A stretch of 49,648 nt of DNA from JAGOTT01 sp964450795 (GTDB lineage Bacteria > Patescibacteriota > Minisyncoccia > Moranbacterales > UBA1568), in contig CAYVDI010000001.1 of NCBI GenBank assembly GCA_964450795.1, positions 1 through 49,648 of the forward strand, in the 5' to 3' direction. The notes below the pieces were generated by a model, which saw only the letters and a list, made by a program, of their open reading frames with translations, made no database searches and was not told the DNA's origin. Of the stretch, positions 16,045 through 23,362 are shown one piece after another; position 1 is the stretch's first letter; every line of letters begins with the position of its first letter. The position numbers and the translations under genes are program-made.

Positions 16045-16599
16045 ATGTTAGAAACACAAAGCCGTAGTCTTGCCACCATCGCACAACAATGCAAGGAAGC
16101 AGGATTGCAGAGGATATTTGATGGCCTGCTTGCGGTATTTGCTGAACACCAAGACGTCATCCTCCAGCTCATTGCACCTGTAGTTGCCACACTGGAAGAA
16201 AATCGCACCCTTCGACAGAAGAATGTGATGCTCAACGAACAAATCAAGGAAATTCGATCATCTTTGGGAAAACTTTTGATGCGAGAGATGCCAGCGGAAG
16301 AATATATCGCTTCTTTCGACCTCAATTATCTCCCAGCGCTTCTGAAATCAGTGGATACACTTGAGTTAACCATGCGATCAATCAACTGTCTGAGAGCGGA
16401 AAATATCTATTACATTGGTGACTTGGTTCAATACCAGGAAGCTACTCTGCTCAAAACTCCGAACCTTGGCCGAAAAAGCTTCAATGAAATAAGAGACGTA
16501 CTCGCAGCGAGAGGTTTGATGATTGGTATGCCATTTTCCGAACCACTCAAGAAAGCCTATTTAGAGGCGAAGATGCAACTCGATTCGAAGAGCGAATAA
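16045..16599 (+). CDS. Stand-alone protein with a C-terminal RNA polymerase alpha-CTD-like (helix-hairpin-helix) domain
   Basis: A 184-aa protein. The ATG at 16045 is chosen for the AAGGAG Shine-Dalgarno 6 nt upstream; the frame is open further up but crosses the promoter. Residues about 1-90 are helical with a probable coiled coil (LEENRTLRQKNVMLNEQ). Residues about 100-165 match the RpoA C-terminal domain: VDTLELTMRSINCLRAENI, YYIGDLVQYQEATLLKTPN and LGRKSFNEIRDVL. In RpoA this domain contacts UP-element DNA and activators. No RpoA N-terminal assembly domain is present, so this is not an alpha subunit. A DNA-binding or polymerase-modulating role is inferred. It is divergent from a TrmB-like regulator. 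Confidence 0.87.
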   Translation: MLETQSRSLATIAQQCKEAGLQRIFDGLLAVFAEHQDVILQLIAPVVATLEENRTLRQKNVMLNEQIKEIRSSLGKLLMREMPAEEYIASFDLNYLPALLKSVDTLELTMRSINCLRAENIYYIGDLVQYQEATLLKTPNLGRKSFNEIRDVLAARGLMIGMPFSEPLKKAYLEAKMQLDSKSE

Positions 16600-16618
16600 G
16601 CTTGCGCTTATACAGTCC

Positions 16619-16651
16619 AAAGCGCGGGGAGAATCATTCTCCGCGCTTTTT
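16619..16651 (+). terminator. Rho-independent terminator
   Basis: Long hairpin AAAGCGC...GGAGAAT-C-ATTCTCC...GCGCTTT with a 2-nt bulge, followed by TT; 20 nt after the alpha-CTD-like gene. Confidence 0.85.
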
Positions 16652-16682
16652 CCTTTTCCAACAAACTCGTAAAGCCAATTTT

Positions 16683-17630
16683 TTAGTTCGTGATCTCCTC
16701 CATCTTCACATTGATGACTCCGGCGCCGATACTGGCGATCTTCTGGAACGCGACCTTGTCGAGGTCGATGATGCGCCCCGGGACGAACGGACCGCGGTCG
16801 TTGATCTTCACGATGACCGATTTCCCGTTATCCATGTTCGTCACCCGGACATAGGAGCCCATCGGAAGCCACGGGTTCGCCGCCGCCATCGTTCCTGTCC
16901 AAGCATACCACGACGCGGCACCGCGATGCGACTTCCCGATTTTCACGTATGTCCCCTGGGTCACGATCTCCTTGGTCGGCTCCTTGGTCACTTCGCTTCC
17001 GAGCAGCTTCCGCCCGACTTCCTTCCCGTCATGATAGCTGACACGGTAGCGATACGAACGGACGCCATTTTCTCCTTTCTGCGTCACAATCCGCTTCCGG
17101 AAGGAAAGTTCGTCATCTTCCTTCTCGACCGTTTCGAACGCGATCTTTTTCTCAACCGTCTCCTCTTTGATTTCCACCCGCGTCACGGAAATCTTCATCT
17201 CACGATCAAGCACTGTTTCCCGACCAGGTTTCACGATATCCTCATCACGGAGCGATATGCCCGCTTCATCAAAAACATCGCCCACTTTCCGAACATATGT
17301 CACCATCTCCTTTGTCCCACCATCAACCCGGATCGTCACTTTCTTCTCCCGCTCGATGAAAACCGTCATTCCGGAAGACACTCTTACATCGCGATCCGGA
17401 AATATCCAGTCTCCCTCACCGATACCGACTCCCATTTCCGAAAGCAGCTCACCGATTGTTCCGGCCGATACGCCAGGAAATGACAACATGAATCCATCGT
17501 CGTCGACGGCGACATCCTTCGGGAGACCAGCATCAAACGACCGATCCGGATCACCATTGAAAAAGAAGGCGAACACAACGGATACGCCCGCCACAAGAAC
17601 GACCATTCTCCATGAAAAAATCCTTCGCAT
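16683..17630 (-). CDS. Exported G5-domain and RlpA-like double-psi beta-barrel protein
   Basis: A 315-aa protein with an N-terminal signal or anchor (basic MRRIFSWR, then a hydrophobic stretch to about residue 24). Ubiquitin-like DUF348-type repeats follow (about 40-145), then a G5 domain (about 150-225; TVEKKIAFETVEKEDDEL). A C-terminal RlpA-like DPBB begins GAASWYAW and contains VRVTNMDNGKSVIVKINDRG and IIDLDKVAF. The order DUF348-G5-catalytic barrel resembles YabE/Rpf-type wall hydrolases, so it probably remodels peptidoglycan outside the cell. It lies 18 nt after comM and is likely co-transcribed. Confidence 0.9.
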   Translation of the reverse strand: MRRIFSWRMVVLVAGVSVVFAFFFNGDPDRSFDAGLPKDVAVDDDGFMLSFPGVSAGTIGELLSEMGVGIGEGDWIFPDRDVRVSSGMTVFIEREKKVTIRVDGGTKEMVTYVRKVGDVFDEAGISLRDEDIVKPGRETVLDREMKISVTRVEIKEETVEKKIAFETVEKEDDELSFRKRIVTQKGENGVRSYRYRVSYHDGKEVGRKLLGSEVTKEPTKEIVTQGTYVKIGKSHRGAASWYAWTGTMAAANPWLPMGSYVRVTNMDNGKSVIVKINDRGPFVPGRIIDLDKVAFQKIASIGAGVINVKMEEITN

Positions 17631-17648
17631 TCCGGAACCAAATGAAGA

Positions 17649-19175
17649 TTAGTATTCCGTCTTGAACCGGTATTGCAGGGCTTCGGCGATATGCTTCGCC
17701 TGGACATTCTCCGCCCCCTCAAGATCGGCGATCGTCCGCGAGACCTTCAGGATGCGATGGTAACTCCGGGCCGAAAGGGAAAGCTCGGAAACGGCACGAC
17801 GAAGAAGCTCCTTCGAGGATTCATCGATCGCGCAATGTTCGCGCAGGGCTTCGGGCCCCATCTCACCGTTCGTCCGGAACGATTTTCCATCGAACCGCTT
17901 CCGCTGCACGTCGCGCGCCGCCTCCACCCGGAATCGGATATCGGCGCTCGATTCACCGCGTTCTGCGGTCTCAAGCTTCTCGATCTGAAGCCGCGGAACG
18001 GTCACCTGAAGGTCGATCCGGTCGAGTATCGGTCCGGATATCTTCTCACGATACCGCGCCGCCTGGAAGGGTTGACACGAGCACATCCGCTCCGGATCGC
18101 CCGCATAGCCGCACGGACACGGATTCATCGCGGCAACGAGCGTGAACCGGGCCGGATACGCATGCGTACCACGGATGCGCGAGACCGTCACCGATCCGTC
18201 TTCGAGCGGCTGGCGGAGATTCTCGAGTACCGCCTTCGGAAATTCGGCGAACTCATCGAGGAAAAGCACTCCGCGATGCGCGAGACTCACCTCCCCCGGC
18301 TTCGGATTGCTTCCGCCGCCGACGAGCGATACCGCCGACGCGCTGTGATGCGGCGCACGGAACGGCCGCGTCCGCACGAGCGCATGTCCGCGGGGCAACT
18401 TTCCCGAAACCGAAAAGATCTTGGTCACTTCAAGACTCTCTTCCGTCGAAAGTTTCGGAAGGATGGACGGCAGGGCACGGGCAAGAAGCGTCTTCCCCGA
18501 CCCCGGGGGACCCACCATGACGACGTTGTGCCCGCCGGCCGCCGCGATCTCGAGCGCCCGTTTCGCGTGCTCCTGTCCACGCACTTCCGCCATATCGAGC
18601 GGATAGGCTCCCGTATCGTCGCCCGCTTCCGCGGATCGCTCCCAGACAGAGATTTTTTCGCCGCCGGAAAGATGTTTCGAAAGAGCGAGCAGATGTTTCA
18701 CCGGGTAGATCGTCACGTCGGGAACCAGCGCCGCTTCCGCCGCATTCTCCTCGGGCACATACAGTTCGTCGACACCGGCCTCCTTCGCGAAAAACGCCGC
18801 CGACAGGATTCCGTTCACACGCCGCACGTTGCCATCAAGCGCGAGTTCTCCGAGAAACAGCTTCTTCTTCGGCTCAAAGCTGAGTTGGTTCGTCGCCAGA
18901 AGATATCCGAGCGCGACAGGAAGATCATACAACGATCCCTGTTTCGGAAGATCAGCCGGAGCGAGATTGACCGTGATCCGCCCGCTCTGATGCGGCGGCT
19001 TGAAACCACTGTTTTTCAGCGCCGAACTCACCCGATCCCGGGACTCCTTCACCGAAGCGTCCGGAAGTCCAACAAGCGTGAAATGGTGGAGCCCCTGCGA
19101 AAGGACGTCCACCTCGACTTCGACCGGCACGCCGTCGAGCCCGATGGTCGCTACGGAAAAAATCTTCGCTGACAT
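17649..19175 (-). CDS. comM: ComM/YifB family Mg-chelatase-like AAA ATPase
   Basis: A 508-aa protein with the YifB order: N-terminal ChlI-like domain (SAKIFSVATIGLDGVPVEVEVD), Walker A G222-PPGSGKT, Walker B GVLFLDEFAEF, and a C-terminal domain with YHRILKVSRTIADL. The family includes ComM, a hexameric helicase that drives branch migration during natural transformation. With a type IV pilus ATPase elsewhere in the window, DNA uptake is plausible but not shown. No Shine-Dalgarno is visible. Confidence 0.95.
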   Translation of the reverse strand: MSAKIFSVATIGLDGVPVEVEVDVLSQGLHHFTLVGLPDASVKESRDRVSSALKNSGFKPPHQSGRITVNLAPADLPKQGSLYDLPVALGYLLATNQLSFEPKKKLFLGELALDGNVRRVNGILSAAFFAKEAGVDELYVPEENAAEAALVPDVTIYPVKHLLALSKHLSGGEKISVWERSAEAGDDTGAYPLDMAEVRGQEHAKRALEIAAAGGHNVVMVGPPGSGKTLLARALPSILPKLSTEESLEVTKIFSVSGKLPRGHALVRTRPFRAPHHSASAVSLVGGGSNPKPGEVSLAHRGVLFLDEFAEFPKAVLENLRQPLEDGSVTVSRIRGTHAYPARFTLVAAMNPCPCGYAGDPERMCSCQPFQAARYREKISGPILDRIDLQVTVPRLQIEKLETAERGESSADIRFRVEAARDVQRKRFDGKSFRTNGEMGPEALREHCAIDESSKELLRRAVSELSLSARSYHRILKVSRTIADLEGAENVQAKHIAEALQYRFKTEY

Positions 19176-19333
19176 ATTTCGAGAAGAAAAAACGTATTAC
19201 GGACAGAAAATCAAGAAAGAATGACTCTTTTATTGTACTGCAAACCGTAGATTGCGCATATCTTCCCATTTCTCACGATTCGGAGTACAATCCATATTCC
19301 TCATTCGCCATTCGTAATTCGACATTCTTTCCT

Positions 19334-20276
19334 ATGACCTGCCCTTCCCCGCTCCATATCGACAAGGAACTCGTGCTCTTCGGCGCCTCGGGCGACCTCG
19401 CGAAGGAAAAGCTCTATCCGGCGCTTTTCGATCTCTTCCTGCGCGACGAAGGCGTACATGTGACCGGCTGCGGACGGACGAATTTCTCCGACGAGGAGTT
19501 CCGAAAGCTCGTTTCCGATTCGGTGGCCGCCAAACGTCCGCGCGCGGAACGGAGCGATATCAAGACGTTCATTTCCTGTTTCCGATACGTTTCCTGCGAC
19601 TACAACGCTCAGGGCATGAAAATCCTCGCCGACACCTTGCGCGGCATACCGAAAAAATCGCTCTTCTTCTATCTTGCAATCCCATCGGAGTACGGACTCA
19701 TCCGAAACATCGTCGAAGGACTCACGGCGAACGGCCTTTCGGCGAAATCTTCCAGCCTCGCGCTCGAGAAACCGTTCGGCTTCGACGCCGCATCGGCGAA
19801 ACGCTTGAACACGCTCGTCGCCCGCCACTTCGACGAATCCCAGATCTACCGCCTCGACCACTACCTCGCGAAGGACATGGTCCGCGACCTCCTCGCCCTG
19901 CGCTTCGCGAACCCGATCTTCGATCCCATCTGGAACAACCGCTATATCAGGGAAATACACGTGACCATCGACGAAAACGAAGGCATCCGGAAACGCGGAC
20001 AGTACTATGAGCGCTCCGGCGCCATCCGCGACATGCTCCAAAACCATGCCCTCCAGCTCCTCGCCTTCACGACGATGGACCAGCCGGAAAATCTCAAGCC
20101 GGAGTCGATTCACCGCGAGAAGATCAGGATTTTCCGAAAACTCCGCCTTTTCGGCAATGACAAGCTCGAGAACATCGGGATCGGGCAATACGACGGATAC
20201 CGGAGCGAGCAGTTCGTCGCGCCGGATTCGCTTGTCGAGACGAAAGCATCGCTCCGCCTCGAGATAGACACTCCGA
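19334..20276 (+). CDS. zwf: Glucose-6-phosphate 1-dehydrogenase, cut by an assembly gap
   Basis: The first 314 residues of an enzyme usually about 480 aa. It oxidises glucose-6-phosphate to 6-phosphogluconolactone with NADP. Motifs: Rossmann loop G17-ASGDLAK, EKPFG, and the active-site R173-L-D175-H176-YLAK. The frame enters the N run at 20277, so the C-terminal third is missing from the assembly rather than from the genome. No Shine-Dalgarno is seen; the start is preceded by a degenerate ATTCG-type repeat (about 19300-19325). Confidence 0.96.
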
Positions 20277-20376
20277 NNNNNNNNNNNNNNNNNNNNNNNN
20301 NNNNNNNNNNNNNNNNNNNNNNNNNNNNNNNNNNNNNNNNNNNNNNNNNNNNNNNNNNNNNNNNNNNNNNNNNNNN
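20277..20376. other. Assembly gap (100 N) between zwf and lspA
   Basis: Exactly 100 N. The two convergent genes are both truncated here. Completing zwf needs roughly 160 more codons and lspA a few dozen, so the real gap should be at least about 550-600 bp. Confidence 0.97.
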
Positions 20377-20730
20377 AAAATTGAATGCCGGAAACCATTG
20401 GATAAGCGCAAAATCGCGGACACATCCGAATACCGCCCTGTCATAAAGATTCGACACTCCACCGGCGGCGATGAACGCGAATGCAGTCCCAAAAAACATT
20501 TCTCGCGATCTCCAAAAAAGATATGCTACGACAGCGAGAATGGCCGTCGTAAGAAAAATCAGCATCCCGTTGTCCGCCGGCAGGCCCCATGGTCCGGCAG
20601 GATTACAATACGCCCGGCCGAAACCGGAAAAAAGATGCTTCACTATCTGATCCGAAAGCAAAAGAACTCCCACAAGAAGCGCGGGGGTTCTTTTTCCATA
20701 ATTCGAAATTCGAAATTCGAAATTCTTCAT
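20377..20730 (-). CDS. lspA: Lipoprotein signal peptidase (signal peptidase II), cut by an assembly gap
   Basis: 118 residues are visible before the gap. The pattern fits LspA: a hydrophobic N-terminal helix (LLVGVLLLSDQIVKHLF), the NPAG-type loop after it, two more membrane helices, the first catalytic Asp region GGVSNLYDRAVFGCVRDF and the start of FPAFN. The enzyme cleaves prolipoprotein signal peptides in the membrane. The ATG at 20730 is 1 nt from the dksA-like stop, suggesting coupling. The first dozen codons lie in an ATTCGAA repeat, so the native N-terminus may be shorter. Confidence 0.88.
20700..20726. repeat. Short tandem ATTCGAA repeat
   Basis: Three to four copies of a 9-bp AATTCGAAA-like unit overlap the first codons of lspA. 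A degenerate version (ATTCGCCATTCGTAATTCGACATTC) lies just before zwf at about 19300-19325. Confidence 0.75.
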
Positions 20731-20731
20731 T

Positions 20732-21088
20732 CTACTTCGCGTGCTCCATGCAGTCGTCCGCCGCGGGAAACGCGCGGAGGCGTCCTTCCTCGATATCCTT
20801 TCCGCACACCTTGCAGGTCCCGTACGTTCCCGCCTCCATGCGCGCGAGCGCCGCGTCGACTTCGCCGAGCTGACCCTCGAGATTGTCCTCGAGCGCGACA
20901 TTGTCCGCATACATCTCGACTTCCGTCGCGTTCTCATCGGCATCCGGACCGATATCCTCGAACGTCGTCTCGTAATCCCCGGGTGCTTCAGTCTTCTTGG
21001 CGAAACGGCCGAGCGATGACTCGAACCGCGATTTTTCATCGAGAAGCTTCGCCTTCATCTCTTCCAAGAATTCGGTATTCAGTGCCAT
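20732..21088 (-). CDS. DksA/TraR-family zinc-finger protein
   Basis: A 118-aa protein: an N-terminal coiled-coil hairpin (FLEEMKAKLLDEKSRFESSL) and a C-terminal zinc finger with C-x2-C (CKVC) and a final C-x2-H (CMEH), so the last Cys ligand is replaced by His. The GTYGTCKVCGKDI motif is typical of TraR/DksA-like proteins. DksA-type proteins enter the RNA polymerase secondary channel and tune rRNA and stress promoters; this short version may do the same. It precedes lspA by 1 nt, with a promoter at 21120-21148. Confidence 0.93.
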   Translation of the reverse strand: MALNTEFLEEMKAKLLDEKSRFESSLGRFAKKTEAPGDYETTFEDIGPDADENATEVEMYADNVALEDNLEGQLGEVDAALARMEAGTYGTCKVCGKDIEEGRLRAFPAADDCMEHAK

Positions 21089-21119
21089 AGCCGTAGGATC
21101 AAAAAATTATCGCACCCGC

Positions 21120-21148
21120 ATTGTACTCCGAGAATATCCGCCCGTAAA
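21120..21148 (-). promoter_or_regulatory. Promoter of the dksA-like gene and lspA
   Basis: Minus strand TTTACG (21143-21148), 17-bp spacer, TACAAT (21120-21125), 32 nt before the ATG. Confidence 0.6.
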
Positions 21149-21156
21149 GAGGCGGT

Positions 21157-21552
21157 TCAGATGAAAATGCTTCTGAAATGCCGTATTTCCGGATCGATGC
21201 CGTCCCGAAACACGACAAGTACCGCATCGAACCGATACGGAGTCGCCTCACGCCTCTTCTCGCGGAGGTACCCTTCGGCGATCCGTGAAAGCTTCCGGAG
21301 TTTCGACGGCGTGATATTTTCCTCCGGAAACGCTTCCTTTCCCGGTTTCGCCTCGCGCGCCTTCACCTCGACGAAGACGAGCTCGCCGTTCTCTTCGGCG
21401 ACGATATCGATTTCCCCGAGCGCTCTGCCGGACACGTTCTTATAATTCCGCTCAAGGACGGAAAATCCGATGCCCTTCAGGAATCGGACCGCGATATCCT
21501 CTCCCTTGTTCCCGGTCGGGTTATTGAGATGAAAGCGACGGAAAACATCCAT
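21157..21552 (-). CDS. yraN: YraN/UPF0102 family nuclease-fold protein
   Basis: A 131-aa protein with the restriction-endonuclease-like fold signature of UPF0102: NPTGNKGEDIAVRFLKG, LERNYKN, GEIDIVAEENGELVFVEVK (catalytic-type E, D, ExK) and RFDAVLVVF. It is thought to act in nucleic acid metabolism, but its substrate is unknown. The -10 of its promoter ends 7 bp before the ATG, so the mRNA should be nearly or fully leaderless. Confidence 0.94.
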   Translation of the reverse strand: MDVFRRFHLNNPTGNKGEDIAVRFLKGIGFSVLERNYKNVSGRALGEIDIVAEENGELVFVEVKAREAKPGKEAFPEENITPSKLRKLSRIAEGYLREKRREATPYRFDAVLVVFRDGIDPEIRHFRSIFI

Positions 21553-21558
21553 GACCGG

Positions 21559-21587
21559 ATTTTAGCAACAAAAAAACCGCCTTTCAA
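21559..21587 (-). promoter_or_regulatory. Promoter of yraN, predicted leaderless
   Basis: Minus strand TTGAAA (21582-21587), 17-bp spacer ending TGC, TAAAAT (21559-21564). The predicted transcript start coincides with the ATG at 21552. Confidence 0.6.
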
Positions 21588-22075
21588 GCGATATCCTGAC
21601 CCGGTCAGCTTCGGGGAAGAAAGCTGGTGCCGGGCGCTCCTTGCGCCCAATAATATAAATATTTGGCTGGAGCGCCCGACTGCATGTCCCAGCATGTAAC
21701 GAGGTCACTTCGTCCCGGGTGAGTAGACGAGGGTGATCCATTTCGGTCACATGCGGTTTGTGGACGTGCGTGTTCGCCGTGCCTGTCTGACTTCTTGTGG
21801 CTCGACTTTTATCCTTTCACCATTCTCTGGCATTTCGCCTTTTGTTCAAAGAACTGTTTTTCTCTGTTTGTTTTTGTTTTGACGCCTCCGACTGTATTAT
21901 TTTTTCGAAGGAGTTTTTGTTTTTGTTTTGGTCCTCGGGTCAGATCCGAGGCGGCCAAGGTCGAGTTTACCTTGACGCTTGAACAGTGAAAGAGTGCTCA
22001 GTCACAATCAGGGGGAGAATTGTGACTGAAAACTCTTTCGCCGTTCCCCGTATTCCGTTTTCAATGATCACTTAC
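21577..22075 (-). ncRNA. Candidate structured non-coding RNA (unidentified)
   Basis: This gene-free stretch lies directly behind a near-consensus promoter (22082-22110) and contains several hairpins on the minus strand. The best is 21988-22039: an 8-bp plus 11-bp helix separated by a 2x2 internal loop and capped by the 10-nt loop TCTCCCCCTG. Others are CAAGGT/ACCTTG (about 21956-21975), CCTCGG/CCGAGG (about 21932-21950), a 9-bp GGGCGCTCC/GGAGCGCCC stem (about 21633-21676) and CAGCTT/GAAGCTG. An A-rich linker of about 170 nt (21780-21930) separates the 5' and 3' hairpin groups. I found no RNase P, tmRNA, SRP or 6S signature. A 62-codon GTG-initiated frame at 21562-21750 is the main coding alternative. 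The 3' end is uncertain; a T-run lies at 21570-21576. Confidence 0.45.
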
Positions 22076-22081
22076 ACAGCC

Positions 22082-22110
22082 ATTATAGCAGAAATTTGAC
22101 ACCGGGTCAA
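22082..22110 (-). promoter_or_regulatory. Strong promoter driving the candidate ncRNA
   Basis: Minus strand TTGACC (22105-22110), 17-bp spacer ending TGC, TATAAT (22082-22087). This extended -10 with near-perfect -35 is among the best promoters in the window, yet no convincing protein gene starts within 330 nt. Confidence 0.85.
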
Positions 22111-22234
22111 TTTCAAACTGCTCTTTTCGATTTGTATAAGCCGTTTTTCCGAACTTTCCGAACGATGATCGCGAAACACCGTCTCCTGCTGAAAAAAGAA
22201 AGTCTGTCATTTTATTTTCAGCCGAGATGAAGCA

Positions 22235-23269
22235 TTATTTTTCCTTTCCCGTCACGATCGTGTCAAGCACGCTTCGGAAGGAATCCTTGCTGGTGCCGAT
22301 GATCCATTTCTTTCCGATGAACGCATAGTCGAGGGAATAGTTCTTTTCCGCGTTCACGGAAGTGAACTTCGTCCCAATAGTACCATACGTGCCGTTTCGG
22401 AACGTCACCTTCGCAGGAATCTGTACCGATCGGTCATAAAGGAGACGCCCGAACCACGTCGGAATCGCCGATTCCTTGGAGGAAATACTTGCCTGAAGCT
22501 TCGCCTGATCCTTTTCCTTCATTTCCAACAAGAGTCCGAACCGGATTTCCCCACTGTCCGGAACCAGATACAGGGAGAACGATTCGTCGAGATCCGCAAG
22601 GATGTCCTCGGGAACCGCGAGTTTCGCGAGATATGCGAACCGGGAAAAGGCGATCGGATTGTTGTTCGCATCCCGAACCAGAAACTCGACCGGACCAGAG
22701 ACGTTTGCTTCCTTCACCTGCCGCGCCATATCAGCGATTTTGGCAAGCACACCGTCCGGAGTGGCGGCGTCCGATTCCGGGTCGATCTGGAGATAATTCG
22801 GCATACCGGCTGAAAACGGGCTTTTCTGAAGCGGAATTTCTCCTTCGGTAGGAAGCGGTTGATCGACCGGCTGTGAGGATGGGGCGCCGGTCGGACCTCC
22901 ACCGATATCATCGGAAGTGTCACTGCCACGAAGATAAAAATACGCGACCAAACCGGAAACCAGAAGAATGAGGACGACCACGATCGCGATAACCATCCGG
23001 TTCTTCCCGTTTCCACCGGAAATCTGTATATCGGCGCTCTTCTGAGTCATTTTCTTCATCGGAACCCCGGCGGACTCGGTACCGAGAAACGGATTGTTCG
23101 CCTGCGACGGATCGTCTTCGGCGGCATCGCCGGGTATGGATTCCTTCGGCTTCCCTTCCATCTCGTTGATATCATCGCGCATGACATGCACGCTCCGATA
23201 CACTTCCGCGGGAATGGCGACATTTGCTGCTGAATCGCTTTTCTTGAAGAGTTTTCCGAAGAGATCCAT
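22235..23269 (-). CDS. Single-pass membrane protein of unknown function
   Basis: A 344-aa protein from an ATG at 23269 (MDLFGKLFKKS). A cytoplasmic N-terminal region of about 95 aa rich in Asp, Glu and Pro, one strong transmembrane helix (RMVIAIVVVLILLVSGLVAY), a Gly/Ser/Pro-rich linker, then a soluble outer domain of about 190 aa with alternating hydrophobic strands (VEFLVRDANNNPIAFSRFAYL; WFGRLLYDRSVQIPAKVTF). I do not recognise a family. Similar layouts, receptor-like with a large outer domain, are common in Patescibacteria. It has its own extended -10 at 23295-23303. Confidence 0.85.
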   Translation of the reverse strand: MDLFGKLFKKSDSAANVAIPAEVYRSVHVMRDDINEMEGKPKESIPGDAAEDDPSQANNPFLGTESAGVPMKKMTQKSADIQISGGNGKNRMVIAIVVVLILLVSGLVAYFYLRGSDTSDDIGGGPTGAPSSQPVDQPLPTEGEIPLQKSPFSAGMPNYLQIDPESDAATPDGVLAKIADMARQVKEANVSGPVEFLVRDANNNPIAFSRFAYLAKLAVPEDILADLDESFSLYLVPDSGEIRFGLLLEMKEKDQAKLQASISSKESAIPTWFGRLLYDRSVQIPAKVTFRNGTYGTIGTKFTSVNAEKNYSLDYAFIGKKWIIGTSKDSFRSVLDTIVTGKEK

Positions 23270-23294
23270 ACGATCATGATGAAGAATCTTTTTC

Positions 23295-23303
23295 ATTATA
23301 GCA
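23295..23303 (-). promoter_or_regulatory. Extended -10 promoter of the 22235-23269 gene
   Basis: Minus strand TGCTATAAT, 26 nt before the ATG at 23269; the -35 region is poor, as is common for extended -10 promoters. Confidence 0.65.
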
Positions 23304-23322
23304 TACCGGAAAACAGGAAATG

Positions 23323-23349
23323 AAAAACCGCCTCCGAAGAGAGGCGGTT
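23323..23349 (-). terminator. Rho-independent terminator of pnp
   Basis: Minus strand hairpin AACCGCCTC-TCTTCG-GAGGCGGTT followed by TTT, 14 nt after the pnp stop. Confidence 0.88.
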
Positions 23350-23362
23350 CTCACCTAAACCA

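Noticed and set aside
21795..21989. 64-codon plus-strand frame in the 680-bp intergenic region
   Set aside because: GTG start, no ribosome-binding site, Phe/Cys-rich low-complexity product from a T-rich tract, and opposite to the strong promoter.
21577..22075. RNase P RNA, tmRNA, SRP RNA or 6S RNA
   Set aside because: I looked for the conserved P4 strands, a tRNA-like T-arm with acceptor, the SRP GNRA/symmetric-loop motif and the 6S central bubble on both strands and found none.
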